Shown here: positions 30,765-41,217 of the stretch, piece after piece
Layout of the letters: each line of letters begins with the position of its first letter
Numbering within the stretch: the stretch's first letter is position 1
NCBI GenBank assembly: GCA_963784895.1
Contig: CAWATM010000001.1
Span: 186,001-250,000, forward strand
Source of the DNA: Gaiellasilicea sp963784895
Lineage (GTDB): Bacteria > Actinomycetota > Thermoleophilia > Gaiellales > Gaiellaceae
Direction of reading: 5' to 3'
Length of the DNA stretch: 64,000 nt
Notes under the pieces: model-generated
Seen by the model: only the letters and a program-made list of their open reading frames with translations
Database searches by the model: none
What the model was told of the DNA's origin: nothing
Translations under genes and position numbers: made by a program

Positions 30765-32661
30765 ATGTGTGGGATTTGCGGAGTCGTCCAGATCGGCGGA
30801 GAGCCGCGTCCCGTCATCTCGCGCGACGCACTGGACTGGATGACGGACTCGATGACGCACCGAGGGCCGAGTGACCGCGGGACCTATCTCGCCGATGGAA
30901 TCGCCTTGGGCGTTCGCCGCCTCTCGATCGTGGATGTGGAGGGCGGGCATCAGCCAGTGACGAGCGAGGACGGGTCTGTGCGGGCAATCCAGAACGGCGA
31001 GCTCTACAACCATCTCGACCTGCGTCGCGAACTCCACGGCCATCGCTACTCGAGCCGCTGCGACACGGAGATCATTCCTCATCTGTACGAAGAACACGGA
31101 ACGCGGTTCCCCTCGCGACTACGCGGCATGTTCGCGATTGCAGTGTGGGACGGGCAGCGCCGGCGGCTCGTGCTCGCCCGGGACCGGCTCGGCATCAAAC
31201 CCCTGTACTACGCGTGCGTCGACGACCTCGTGGTCTTTGCGTCGGAGCTGAAGTCGCTGCTGGCCAGTGGCTTGGTCGATGTGCGCGTCGACTACGACGC
31301 AGTCGACGCCTACCTGACGCTTGGTTACTTCCCCGCGCCACTGACGCCGCTGGTGGGCGTCCGCAAGCTGATGCCGGGCTCAGTCCTCGTGGTTGCCGAT
31401 GACGTCGTCGTCGAGCGCTTTTGGCACTATCCGACTCCTTCGCCTCAAGCCATGTCGCTGGAGGAAGCGAGTGGTGCATTGCTCGCGAAGCTCGACGAGT
31501 CGGTCCGGCTGCGGTTGATGAGCGACGTTCCGCTCGGTGCAATGTTGTCAGGCGGCCTCGACTCCAGTCTAATCGTGGCGCTCATGGCGCGGCATATGAG
31601 CCGACCGGTCAAGACGTTCGCGATCGGGTTCGCCGAAGACCCGCAGTCGGAACTACGCGATGCGCGAGAGGTCGCGGCCGCATTCGGAGCGGACCACACC
31701 GAGGTCGAGCTCTCGTTTCGCGAAGCCACGGTGCCTCTCGAGCAGTTGATGTGGTACCTGGATGAGCCTGTAGGCGATCTCTCCGCGCTCGGTTTTCACG
31801 CACTGTGTCAGGTGGCCGCTCAGGATGTCACGGTCGCGCTCTCCGGCCAAGGCGCGGACGAGCTCTTCGCGGGCTACCGCAAGCACCAGGCCGCGTGGGC
31901 GGTCGCGAAAATGCACATGCTCCCACGACGCTCACGCATGGTCCTGGCGGGCGCAGCACGCGTAGCACGCGTAGCACCGCCAGCGGTACGTCGGCTGACG
32001 CAGGCAGTCGCGGCGGAGGATGCTACGTCGCGTCTGCTGGCGATGAGCGGTGATGTCGACGGCGAGCGGCGAGCGTGGCTTTACCGGGGCAGGCTTCGCG
32101 CGGTCGACGGCGCTGCTGCGCGTCGCGTCGTCGGGTCGCGGGTCAATGGCGTTGAGGCTGACGCGCTTTCCGAATCGCTCTACCTGGACGCACAGCTCGC
32201 TCTGCCGGACCTGATGCTTCACTATTTCGACCGCGCCTCGATGGCGCACTCACTCGAGGTCCGAGTGCCCTTCATCGATCACGAGGTCGTTGAACTCGCT
32301 GCTCGCATACGCTCCCATCCACAAGATCAGGCGGGGGACGACGAAGGTCGTGCTGCGGGAGGTCGCGCGTGGGATCATTCCCGACCGGATCATCGAGAAG
32401 CCGAAGGTCGGCTTCTTCGTGGGAACAGCTGACAACTGGCTCCGCGCGCAGCTGAGGGCCGACATTCGCGACCGGCTGCTCGACGGCCTGCTCGTGGGCG
32501 AAGGCCTCGTCGACCGCGTCGCGGTCGAACAGCTCATCGAAGACTTTCTGCTATCCCGAAGGCACGGGCCTAGGGCGCGGCTGGTCCTTTCGCTCCTGAT
32601 GCTGGAGATCTGGTTGTCGTCCTATCTGCCGCGAGCTCTCCGGACGCCGACGCCGGTCTGA
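30765..32661 (+). CDS. asnB: Asparagine synthase-like glutamine amidotransferase, second copy, one frameshift near 32325
   Basis: ATG 30765 gives MCGICGVVQIGG with the Cys2 nucleophile. LSGGLDSSLIVALMARH is the PP-loop and LSGQGADELFAGYRKH the second ATP-binding motif. The first frame fails after AARIRSH. One extra C (CAT+C before CAC) restores HKIRRGTTKVVLREVARGII to a TGA at 32659. Total ~630 residues, the family norm. It is clearly diverged from the copy at 18.8 kb, so this is not a recent duplication. Possible role: amidation of a uronic or amino-acid substituent of the glycan. Confidence 0.85.
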
Positions 32662-32679
32662 CCGCTCGTCGCGTCTTGG

Positions 32680-34224
32680 TCAGCGGTCGGCCGCCAGGTC
32701 GGCTCGACGCGCGATGGTTCGCTCCGGCGTCCACGGCCCAGGGACCGCGAGCGTGCACGACGCGAGCGCGGCGACGAAGAACAGGACGAACGTGACTTGG
32801 ATGAAATAGAAGGCGTCGTACGTCAACATTCCGACCGCGAAAGCGGTGACGGAGGAGGCCAATGCGGCGAGCAGCCATCCCCGTGATGATCTGTCGTGCT
32901 TGGCCTCACGTCCGCTCCGGCGGATCACCCGCGCAAAGAACCACAGCCAGGCAAAGAGCCCGATGAAGCCGGTTTCGGCTGTGGTGCCGAGCCACTCGTT
33001 GTCCAGGATGCGCGCATTTTGACGAATGTCTCCCGTCGTGAGTCGCGTTCCATAGCCAGCACCGAACGCGGGGTTGGTTCGGATGCGCGCAAATTCCGGT
33101 TGAAGTCGTTCCGAAGAAGCGCGGCCACCGTAGACTGTCTGGTTCTGCACCAGGCCCCCGGAGGGAAAGAAGGATGCCCGTATCCCGCCGATCGCTCCTG
33201 GAAGGGCGATGTGGATCACAACGAGGGCCGGCAGCACGAGGGGCCAAAGCCGCTTGAGCTCCTTCGGTCGCAGCCAAACGAAGACGATCGCCACTGCCAA
33301 GAGGGACGTAATGCTGGTGCGGGAGATGGTCGAGATCGCACCCAATCCGATCAGTCCGGCGGCAAGAATCCAACGTGCTCGCCCGGTATGTCGGGCGAGA
33401 TAAATCGCGAGGGGGAGTATCATCACCAGCATCGTCGCGAGCGCGATCGGATGCTGCGAGGACGCATACACGCGAAGACGCCCGGCACGCGCAATACCCT
33501 CGTCGGTCAATGCGCCTTCAAAATTCAGAATGGGAATGACGGTTTTTACATGGTCGAACACGTTGTATCCCGTGCGAGCCTCGATGATGCCGAACGATGC
33601 GACGATCGCCGCACCACAAACAAGGGTTTTCAGGATGGTGTGAATGGCTGCTTGCGTCCGTACTGTGCTCACAATGAGATAGAAGACCAGGTAAAAGCTG
33701 AGCAAGAACAGCAACTTCTTGAGAACATCTGCAGATAGTTCTGGGAGGATGAAGTAGCTCCCATCAGGGTTGAAGAATTTCGTCTGTGCGATCCTCGGAA
33801 TGTTGGTCAGAATCGACCCGAGCACCGCAGCGAGAATCAGCAGAAGAGGTGCATCGGCGACGCTGCGCCTCAAGCGCACGCGGGGATCGGCGAGGAGAGC
33901 CGCTACCCACATCGCAGCGACGAGGCCGACGGCGATGCGGTATGGCTCGAGGTCGAAGGGAAGTCCGGCGAGCAGCTTGTATCGCTTGATCGGAATGAAC
34001 ATGATCAACAACACGATTCCGCCGACAAGGGTCTGCCAGCGCAGGAGAACGGGATACGCGAGCACCACGAAGGCAAGAACGAGCGTCAAAGCGGCGGCCG
34101 CACCGATGACCTGTTCACTTTGTTGCAGTGCGACAGCCAGCGTGAGGGCGCTTGCAGCACCGAAGATCACGCCGAGCCGCCCCCACGTGGCGTGGTCCAC
34201 CCCGACGGCTGCCCCGTCCGTCAT
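32680..34224 (-). CDS. O-antigen polymerase/ligase-like membrane protein (Wzy/WaaL type)
   Basis: About 514 residues from ATG 34224 (MTDGAAVGVDHATW). The open frame extends further upstream to 34323 but that part overlaps the Wzz-like gene. Around 11-12 hydrophobic segments, for example VIFGAASALTLAVALQ, LLLILAAVLGSILTN and LGAISTISRTSITSLLAVAI, with a long hydrophilic loop containing NPAFGAGYGTRL and NARILDNEWLGTTAETGFIG, the Wzy_C-type periplasmic loop. Likely polymerises exported repeat units. Lies 5 bp after the Wzz-like gene, so probably cotranscribed. Confidence 0.83.
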   Translation of the reverse strand: MTDGAAVGVDHATWGRLGVIFGAASALTLAVALQQSEQVIGAAAALTLVLAFVVLAYPVLLRWQTLVGGIVLLIMFIPIKRYKLLAGLPFDLEPYRIAVGLVAAMWVAALLADPRVRLRRSVADAPLLLILAAVLGSILTNIPRIAQTKFFNPDGSYFILPELSADVLKKLLFLLSFYLVFYLIVSTVRTQAAIHTILKTLVCGAAIVASFGIIEARTGYNVFDHVKTVIPILNFEGALTDEGIARAGRLRVYASSQHPIALATMLVMILPLAIYLARHTGRARWILAAGLIGLGAISTISRTSITSLLAVAIVFVWLRPKELKRLWPLVLPALVVIHIALPGAIGGIRASFFPSGGLVQNQTVYGGRASSERLQPEFARIRTNPAFGAGYGTRLTTGDIRQNARILDNEWLGTTAETGFIGLFAWLWFFARVIRRSGREAKHDRSSRGWLLAALASSVTAFAVGMLTYDAFYFIQVTFVLFFVAALASCTLAVPGPWTPERTIARRADLAADR

Positions 34225-34228
34225 GACC

Positions 34229-34987
34229 TCAGGCGAGGCGGCGGATGTCCGGGCTCGGGACATCCTCGGATTCCGCAGGTGTGAGCGCTCTGCGTGGCCG
34301 CGCGTTTTCGAGCACGAAAGCAATGGCGATCGTCGCGAAGAGCCCTGCCAACAGCACCACGATCGGCAGCGTCTTCTTCCGAGGATCGATGAGCTGCGTC
34401 TCGCTCGCAGAGCTCAGGAGTTCGAGCTGCACCCGCTGGCTTGTCGGGATCGAAGCTTCGTTCTGCTGCGCGCGGAAATAGGAGACGAACACGTCCGTTG
34501 CGCGACGAGTGATCTCGATTGCTGCCGCCGGCGTCGACGCGCTGCCGAAGATCGAGACCATTGGCAGAGGGTTCACGGCGCCGTAGTTGGTGTCGGCAGT
34601 CGGAACCGCGTTGTACGTCCCCTCGGGCGCGCCGGCGCCCCCCGAGACACGCCGTCGGACCTCGTCGCTGTTCGCAAGACGCGCGTAGAGCGCCGCTAAC
34701 GGCGTGAACCGCCCCGGATCAGAGTATTTCGCGACCGGCGTCTCTTGATCGCCTACCTTCTTCAAAACAAGCGGTTGCTCGGTGCGGCCGGCAGGGAATC
34801 CGGGCTGAGTGAGGAAGAGCGTCGACTGTGCCTGCCAGATCTCCTGCTTGCGCGGCGAAAGGATTGGGCCGCCGTCCAGGCTCACCTTGTAGTAGGAGAG
34901 GATCGCGAGCACCAGAGCCAGCGCCATCCCCACCACCACGAGATAGCGGAAGCGCCAGAGGACACGTCCATAGACTGAAAGTTCCAC
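34229..34987 (-). CDS. Chain-length determinant (Wzz)-like protein without kinase domain
   Basis: 252 residues from a GTG at 34987. YGRVLWRFRYLVVVGMALAL is the first membrane segment preceded by the Wzz-type basic stretch, and LPIVVLLAGLFATIAIAFVL is the second, near the C-terminus. The loop between is extracytoplasmic. It lacks the PxxP tyrosine-kinase fusion of BY-kinases and is shorter than typical proteobacterial Wzz. Expected to set glycan chain length with the adjacent polymerase. Intact. Confidence 0.8.
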   Translation of the reverse strand: MELSVYGRVLWRFRYLVVVGMALALVLAILSYYKVSLDGGPILSPRKQEIWQAQSTLFLTQPGFPAGRTEQPLVLKKVGDQETPVAKYSDPGRFTPLAALYARLANSDEVRRRVSGGAGAPEGTYNAVPTADTNYGAVNPLPMVSIFGSASTPAAAIEITRRATDVFVSYFRAQQNEASIPTSQRVQLELLSSASETQLIDPRKKTLPIVVLLAGLFATIAIAFVLENARPRRALTPAESEDVPSPDIRRLA

Positions 34988-35391
34988 TCAGGAAGACCAG
35001 CAGGGACGGGTTCGTCGACCGATCGGGAGTGCCGACATCTCTGCATCGTATATCCGGGTCGGCTGCTCGCCATAGGCAATCGGCCAGCATGGGTGCCGCG
35101 CCCCTAGCCGTTCGGGTAGCAGGCCGTGTCGCATCGTGCGTCGCGCAACCCCTATCGTTTGGCCGGATGACGCCGCTCGACCTTCATTCCCGACGAACGC
35201 TCGCACTCGAGTTGGTCGAAGGTGGCCGGCGAGGAAGATCGTGCCTGCCGATGTGCTCCGGCCGGTCGCCCGGCCACAGCGGCGGGATATTGTCCGCGGC
35301 CCCGTTCTGACGCCGGCGCTCGACACCAGGTGTGTCCGATGCTGCGCTCCACTCGACCTCGCGTGCCTGACGAGAAGAGAGCCGACTGTCC
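34988..35391. other. Divergent intergenic region without a recognisable gene
   Basis: 404 bp between the Wzz-like gene (minus) and the flippase (plus). Both strands have short open frames but none with domain similarity, plausible initiation or organism-like codon usage. Presumed to hold promoters for the two divergent transport and assembly units. Confidence 0.5.
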
Positions 35392-36894
35392 GTGACGGAT
35401 GATCGGCGGGCCGAGCTGCGGGCAGCCACGTTGCGGGGGGTGCGTTGGATTTCGATCTCCCGCATTCTCGTGGAGATCACTGCGCTTGCGGCGACAGTGA
35501 TCCTTGCGCGGTTGATCCCGCCCGCGGACTTCGGTCGTGCAGCGGTCGCCTTGATCATCTTCGCATTCGCGCTCATCCTCGGGCCGGCGGGTTTGACGGC
35601 GTCGCTCGTTCAGCGGGAGGTCGTGACGCGGCGGCATCTCGAAGCCGCGTCATTCTTCACACTCGGTCTCGGAGCGGTGCTGACGGCGATCACCGTTGCG
35701 CTTCTCCCCGCGGCGCGCTCTGTGTTCGGTGCAGTGACGGCGGAGTTGATCCTGCTTGCATCGCCCGCCTGGCTCATATCTGGCTTCGGAGCGGTCTCGC
35801 AAGCAATGCTCCAGCGCGATCTGCGATTCCGGCGCATCGCTCTCGTCGAATCGGTGTCGGTTCTCGCCGGGGCTGCTGTCGGCGTCGGATCCGCGGTGGC
35901 TGGACTTGACGGCGAGGCGCTCGTACTCGCTGCTCTGACGACCACGGCGGTAGCCACTGCGCTCGCGGTCGTCGCCTCGCCTCCGGTTCGGCCCTGGCCG
36001 ACTCGACGCGCCACCGGGGAGCTGGGTGCATTCTCGGGTCTGGTGGCGCTCTCCTCGTTGACCTACGCCGCCTTCAGAAATGTCGACTACGCACTTCTCG
36101 GCGCCAGGATGAGCCCCGCGGATGTCGGCTACTACTGGCGGGCGTACCAGCTCGGAGTCGACTATCAGGCGAAGGTGAGCCAGATCATGCTCCGGGTCTC
36201 GTTCCCAATCTATTCGCGAAGCGAGAACATCAGTGACCTACGCCAGCTGCGGATGAGGATCGTCCGGGTGCACGCGATCGTGCTCGTGCCGTTGCTCGCC
36301 GGCTTCGCGGCGTTCGCTCCCGTGCTGATCCCGTTTCTCTTCGGGCCGGCTTGGTCGCCCGCGATCGTGCCGGCGCAGATCATGGCGATAGCCGGGATCG
36401 GTCACGCGCTCGTGACCGGCACCGGGCCGCTTCTGGTCGCGATCGGCCGGCCCGGTCTCCTCCTCACGTGGAACCTTGTCGAGCTCGTCGCGTACGCCGT
36501 GATGATCTACGTCTTGGCTCCATCTGGTCTCGTCGTGGTTTCCGCCGGGGTCGCCGCATTCTCCGTACTGGGCGTGATCCTGACCCAAGTCGTTCTGCTG
36601 AAACCCTTGATCGGCCTGCCGCATCGTGCGGCTCTTGCGGAGGTGTGGCCGGGCATCGTCGTCGGCGTGTGTCTGTTCGCCTCGCTCCTGACACTCCGGG
36701 TCGGCCTTGAGGAGACAGCGATGGCGAACCTCGCCATCCTCGGAGTGTGCTCCATCGCCGGAATCGTGCTGTACGTGACCCTGCTCCGCATCTGCTTCCC
36801 CGATACATTGCGTGACCTCGTATCGATCGTTCGACGCACCGTGGCACCCGGGCGCCCGTTGCGCGCCGAGCCCCCTTACATCGCTTCCGACTGA
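35392..36894 (+). CDS. Polysaccharide flippase (MOP superfamily), second copy
   Basis: 500 residues from a GTG. About 12-14 hydrophobic segments. AATLRGVRWISISRILVEIT and ARLIPPADFGRAAVALIIFA are the N-terminal pattern of WzxC/RfbX-like exporters, and YALLGARMSPADVGYYWRAY a conserved loop. Unlike the 21.6-kb flippase it belongs to the WzxC/MviN-like branch with a long C-terminal part. Two flippases suggest two exported glycans or a lipid-linked precursor plus a main chain. Its 3' end overlaps the convergent methyltransferase by 19 bp. Confidence 0.87.
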   Translation: MTDDRRAELRAATLRGVRWISISRILVEITALAATVILARLIPPADFGRAAVALIIFAFALILGPAGLTASLVQREVVTRRHLEAASFFTLGLGAVLTAITVALLPAARSVFGAVTAELILLASPAWLISGFGAVSQAMLQRDLRFRRIALVESVSVLAGAAVGVGSAVAGLDGEALVLAALTTTAVATALAVVASPPVRPWPTRRATGELGAFSGLVALSSLTYAAFRNVDYALLGARMSPADVGYYWRAYQLGVDYQAKVSQIMLRVSFPIYSRSENISDLRQLRMRIVRVHAIVLVPLLAGFAAFAPVLIPFLFGPAWSPAIVPAQIMAIAGIGHALVTGTGPLLVAIGRPGLLLTWNLVELVAYAVMIYVLAPSGLVVVSAGVAAFSVLGVILTQVVLLKPLIGLPHRAALAEVWPGIVVGVCLFASLLTLRVGLEETAMANLAILGVCSIAGIVLYVTLLRICFPDTLRDLVSIVRRTVAPGRPLRAEPPYIASD

Positions 36895-37754
36895 CCGGCC
36901 GGCCGGAAGAGGAAGCCGCGATGGACCGCAGGCTCTCGGATTCCGTGCACGACGACCGTGTGGCCGTAGAAGAGCTCACGCACGAGCTGCAGGCCTAGGG
37001 ACCGTGACGTGGCGAGAAACTCGGAGCGGTTGAAGATCCAGCCGAGATACTCGGTGTCGAACGCGTGTGCATAGGGTCGCTGCACTGCCACGAACGAGGC
37101 CGTCTCGTCCACTGTCGGCAGTTGGGCCACGTAGACAAAGCCGTCTGCACCGCGAGCGAGCTTGCCCAGCGTCTCCGGCCAATCCTCGCTGTACTGAATC
37201 GAATTCGAAGCCAGCACGAGGTCGTACGTGCGCGCGAAGCAGGTTTCGTCCTCGTAAAAGGTGACGTCGGGATTGAGCTCGCGGCCGACAGCGCAGATGA
37301 GGGGCACGTCCCTGCAGTGGTAGGAGAGCACGACGTCCGGCACCGTGGCGCGGCCGAGCAGGTAGTAATGCCCGACGCCACCTCCCCAATCGAGGATCGA
37401 GAGCTGCGAGCGGTTGTGTGTGATCAGCGCCAGAACGTACGCCCAGGACACGTGCACGTTATGCGGATGGAGCTGTTGGACCCTCGCGTCCTCCGCGTAC
37501 TCCGAGCCTCCCAGCGGTCTCGGCGCATCGAAGCACCGCGACCAGAAGGCAAACTGCCTTCGATGCCACTCCTGTACCGACGGGACATCCCAGCCTTTCA
37601 CGAACGGATCGGCCCGCTCGCGCTCCCAGCCTTCGGGCACGTGTTCCCACGCAGGTAGCAGGATGCGCGATCCCGTCAGCTTCGCCCGTAGCCGGCGCGT
37701 AGACCGGAGCAATCCTTCCGGCGTCCTCCTCAGGATCCGCTCGCGTGCTGTCAT
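36876..37754 (-). CDS. Glycan-cluster methyltransferase (TIGR04325-like)
   Basis: 292 residues. SILDWGGGVGHYYLL is the SAM-binding motif in the DWGGG form characteristic of the TIGR04325 methyltransferases found in polysaccharide and capsule loci. FDLVLA-type motif is TYDLVLASNSIQYSEDW. WAYVLALITHNRSQLS and FVYVAQLPTVDETASFV are other conserved stretches. Its ATG overlaps the stop of the upstream GT4 (ATGA), so it is the last gene of the 36.9-42.5 kb minus operon. Substrate unknown. Confidence 0.82.
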   Translation of the reverse strand: MTARERILRRTPEGLLRSTRRLRAKLTGSRILLPAWEHVPEGWERERADPFVKGWDVPSVQEWHRRQFAFWSRCFDAPRPLGGSEYAEDARVQQLHPHNVHVSWAYVLALITHNRSQLSILDWGGGVGHYYLLGRATVPDVVLSYHCRDVPLICAVGRELNPDVTFYEDETCFARTYDLVLASNSIQYSEDWPETLGKLARGADGFVYVAQLPTVDETASFVAVQRPYAHAFDTEYLGWIFNRSEFLATSRSLGLQLVRELFYGHTVVVHGIREPAVHRGFLFRPAGQSEAM

Positions 37755-39061
37755 CCGGTACGGGTGGGAACGCGATCCCTGGTCGTGACCTCCACATACG
37801 CTTGAATCTGCCGCTCGATCAGCACGGTGGCGTCGTAGTGGCGCTGCACGTGACCACGAGTTCGAGCGCTCAACGCCGAGAGCAGCTTCGGGTCTGTCGT
37901 GATCGTCAAGATTCTGTCGGCGAGTGCGACGTAGTCCCCTTCTTCGACGAGTAAGCCGTTCACGCCCTCCACGACCTGCTCCGGAAGTCCGCTGTGACGG
38001 GTCGTGATGACCGGTAGACCGGTCGCGAGAGCTTGAGACACCACGGTGTTCACCGATTCACTCCATGTCTCCATCCGCGGCGGTCTTCGACGGTTGCACG
38101 AGGAGATGCTGCGCCGAGAACAGCTCGATCACCTTCTCCACGGGCGCCAGCCCCGCGAAGGTCACCACGTCCTGGAGGTCCAGTGCCTTGGTGAGCCGAA
38201 GCAGTTCCCCCTCGAGTGGTCCGCCACCTACGATCAAACAACTGAACGGGCGGCTCGACCGCTCTTTGACTACGGCCAGTGCACGGAGGAGATCGGCGAA
38301 GCCTTTCTTTTCGACGAAGCGGCCAACGGCCATCAGGCGCAACTCCTCGCCGTCTTCGAGCGTCCGAATTGCAATGGATAGTCTTCTACTCTCACGCTTA
38401 CCGGCTGCACACGGACCTGTTCAGCCGGGAAACCGTGCTCGACGACACGCGTCTTCATGTCGGCGGACATGACAAAGTACAGCGAACAAACCTTCTTCAA
38501 GTCGTCGTAGTAATTCCGCGGTTGATCACGGAAGACTCGGCTGACGTCGACACCATAGAAGCTGGTCACGAGCGGAGCGTCGAGCATCGCTACTTCCCGC
38601 ACTTTGACAAAGTCCCTCGCAACTGTTCCGAAATGGCAATGAATGACGTCGTACTGCTTCCCGGCAAGCGGTTCTGCCCAATAGAGAAGCTTGAGAGACA
38701 ATGTCCAGAGACCGAAGCGGGGGACATTCAGCAGGCGCATGAGCACGCGGGGGTGACGAGAGGCGAGACGCATCGCTTTCGGCCAGGCCGCGCGGATCCT
38801 TCGAACCCACGGCAGCGGATAGTCGAGGTACACGACCCTCGAAGCCATTTCGTAGTCGAAGTACGTCTTGGATACATGCGCTCTCGTCACCACGCGTCAG
38901 CGAGAACACGTCCACCTCGACTCCGCGATCCACGAGCTCGGCAATCTGGTCGATGATGAAGGTCTCCGAAACCAGCGGAAAGATGCCGAGGACGAAGGCG
39001 ACCCGAAGGCGGGTCGGGAGAGCTGGCTCGGCGCTGCTGTCTCGGGATCCGCCGTCGCCAT
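37751..39061 (-). CDS. Glycosyltransferase family 4, about four frameshifts
   Basis: Pieces in order: ATG 39061 (MATADPETAAPSQLSRP), then after a dropped Pro wobble base RLRVAFVLGIFPLVSETFII and DQIAELVDRGVEVDVFSL; YFDYEMASRVVYLDY and YDVIHCHFGTVARDFV; then RLMAVGRFVEKKGFADLLRA (donor domain start); finally SVNTVVSQALATGLPVITT and VEGVNGLLVEEGDYVALADR. The order and content fit a 420-430-residue GT4 of the WcaL/colanic-acid type. Stop overlaps the next start (ATGA). Indels near 39010, 38890, 38380 and 38060. Confidence 0.8.
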
Positions 39062-39095
39062 CGCCGGCGAGACGCTACCCGACCGGGGCTGCTGA

Positions 39096-40199
39096 CTATG
39101 CGACCGCCGCTCGGGCGGCGCCGGCTGCGAACTCGATCTCCTCGTCGGTGTGCGTCTCTGAGAGGGGGAGGCTCACGACTCGCTCGCAGAGCGACTCCGC
39201 CACCGGAAAGCCGCCGGGTACGTCGAGTTCGAGATAGGCAGGCTGGCGATGAACCGGCGTGGGATAGTGCACCGCCGTGCCGATGCCGGCGTCGGCCATG
39301 GCGGCACGGAACTCGTCGCGGTTGGGTGATTGCACCACGTAGAGGTGGTACGAATGCTCGCGGCCGGCAACGACTGCAGGTGGCGTCAATGCGCTGCCGG
39401 CGAGCGCTTCGTCGTACACTGCCGCGAGCCGCCGGCGTCGTTCGACATTCGCGCCGAGGCGGCCGAGCTTGGCAGACAGGACGGCCGCCTGAATGGGGTC
39501 GAGCCGGCTGTTGAGTCCGCGCAGAACGTGCTCGAAGCGGTTTCGCTCGCCGTAGTTGCGGAGCAGGCGCGCACGCTCGGCGAGCTCGGCTGATCGTCCG
39601 TGACGAGGGCGCCGCCGTCGCCGAGCGCGCCGAGGTTCTTCGTCGGGTAGAAGCTGAACGCGGCCGCGCACCCGAGCGTGCCCACCGGCACGCCCGCCGA
39701 CGCGTCGCGCCGTGCGCCTGCGCGCAGTCCTCGACGACGATGACGCCGTGGGCGTCACCGAGCGCGAGCAGCGACTCCATGTCCGCGGGCTGGCCGTAGA
39801 GGTGGACGGGGACGATCGCCCGCGTCCGCCGCGTCAGGCGGCGCTCGACATCAGCCGGGTCGAGCGTGTAGCGTCGTCGGGTCGACGTCGGCGAGCACCG
39901 GCGTCGCGCCGGCGCGCTCGATCCCGACGACGGTCGGGATGCAGGTGTTGGGTGCCGTGATCACCTCGTCGCCCGGGCCGACGCCGGCCGCGCGCAGCGC
40001 GAGCGTGATCGCGTCGGTTCCCGACGCGACGCCGACCGCGTGCGCGGCGCCGCAGGTCGCCGCGAACGCCGACTCGAAGCGCGTCGACCTCCTCGGCCGA
40101 GGATGAACCGACCGCTGTCGAGCACACGTGCGATCGCGGCGTCGAGCTCGCCGCGCAGCGCCGCCGTCTCGCGCGTCAGGTCGAGGAACGGGACCTCAC
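39096..40199 (-). CDS. DegT/DnrJ/EryC1-type sugar aminotransferase, indels in the N-terminal two-thirds
   Basis: PLP-dependent transaminase of nucleotide keto-sugars. GTG 40199 overlaps the epimerase stop (GTGA). The C-terminal ~165 residues are intact: LAERARLLRNYGERNRFEHV, RLDPIQAAVLSAKLGRLGAN, YHLYVVQSPNRDEFRA and TAVHYPTPVHRQPAYLEL. Upstream the family sequence is recovered across frames: VPFLDLTRETAALRGELDAA, GDEVITAPNTCIPTVVGIER, VHLYGQPADMESLLALGDA, VEDCAQAHGA and the PLP-lysine motif FSFYPTKNLGALGDGGALVT. Likely makes an amino sugar for the glycan. Confidence 0.82.
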
Positions 40200-41217
40200 T
40201 CGTCCGCCCCGTACGTCGTCGCCGTGCTCGCGGTAGTAGTCGAGCGTGCGGGCGAGCCCCTCCTCGAGGCCGACCTGCGGCCGCCAGCCGAGCTCGCTCT
40301 CGATCGCCGAGTAGTCGGCGTAGTAGTCGCCGATGTCGATCGCCTTCCGGTCGTCAGGGAACGGGATCGAGCCGGAAGCGGCCGCTGCCCGCGATCCGGA
40401 TCAGCAGTCTCGGCGAGCTCGAGCAGGCACACGTGGCCGTCGCCGCCGAGGTTGTAGACCCGCCCGCGCGGCTTCGCTCGCGCGTCGCCGCGAGCAGGAA
40501 CGCGCGCGACGGCGTCGTCGACGTAGGTGAAGTCGCGGCGCTGGCTGCCGTCGCCGTAGATCGACGAGCTCCTCGTCGGCGAGCGCGTGCCGGATCCAGA
40601 TGCCGAGGAACGTCTGCCGCGCGTCACGCACGCGCATCCGCGGGCCGTACGTGTTCGTCAGCCGGAGCACGCTCGTGCGAATCCCGTAGACGTCGCCCGT
40701 AGAGGAGGTGGTACCACTCGCCGGCCGCCTTGTTGATCCCGTTCACGTCGACCGGCGCGATCGGATGGCTCTCGTCGACCGGAAGGTAGTCGCGGCCGTC
40801 CGTAGATCTGGCGGGTGCTGGCGAAGACGACCGTGACGCCGGGGTTCTCGTGCCGGCACGCCTCGAGGATCGAGAGCTGGCTCCGGGCGTTGATCTCGAG
40901 GTCGGTGTACGGGTCGGCCATCGAGTCGAGGTGGCTCGTCTGGCCGGCGAGGTTGAAGAGGACGTCCTGGTCACGAACGAGGAAGCGGAGGCTGTGCTCG
41001 TCGCGCACGTCGGAGATGTTCACGCGTCAGCGCGGTCCTCGACGCCGGCGATGTTGTAGAGCAGGCCGCCGTACTCGGGCACGAGCGAGTCGACGATCGT
41101 GACTCGTGCGCCCAGCTCGACGAGCTCGCGCGCGAGGTTGGAGCCGATGAAGCCGAGCCCGCCGGTGATCAGAACTCGCTTGCCGGCGAACGCGGGCGCC
41201 AGGTCGGGGCGGATCAC
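40196..41217 (-). CDS. NAD-dependent epimerase/dehydratase, many indels
   Basis: GTG 41217 overlaps the stop of the upstream GT4. VLITGGLGFIGSNLARELVE is the NAD motif. Across frames: VLFNLAGQTSHLDSMADPYT, VVFASTRQIYGRP, the catalytic Tyr-x3-Lys replaced in this subgroup by NGINKAAGEWYHLLYG context, VLRLTNTYGPRMRVRDARQT, DFTYVDDAV, GRVYNLGGDGHVCLLEL and AIESELGWRPQVGLEEGLAR. About 335 residues. Closest in style to UDP-glucose/UDP-glucuronate epimerase-decarboxylases of glycan loci. Feeds the adjacent aminotransferase. Confidence 0.8.
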
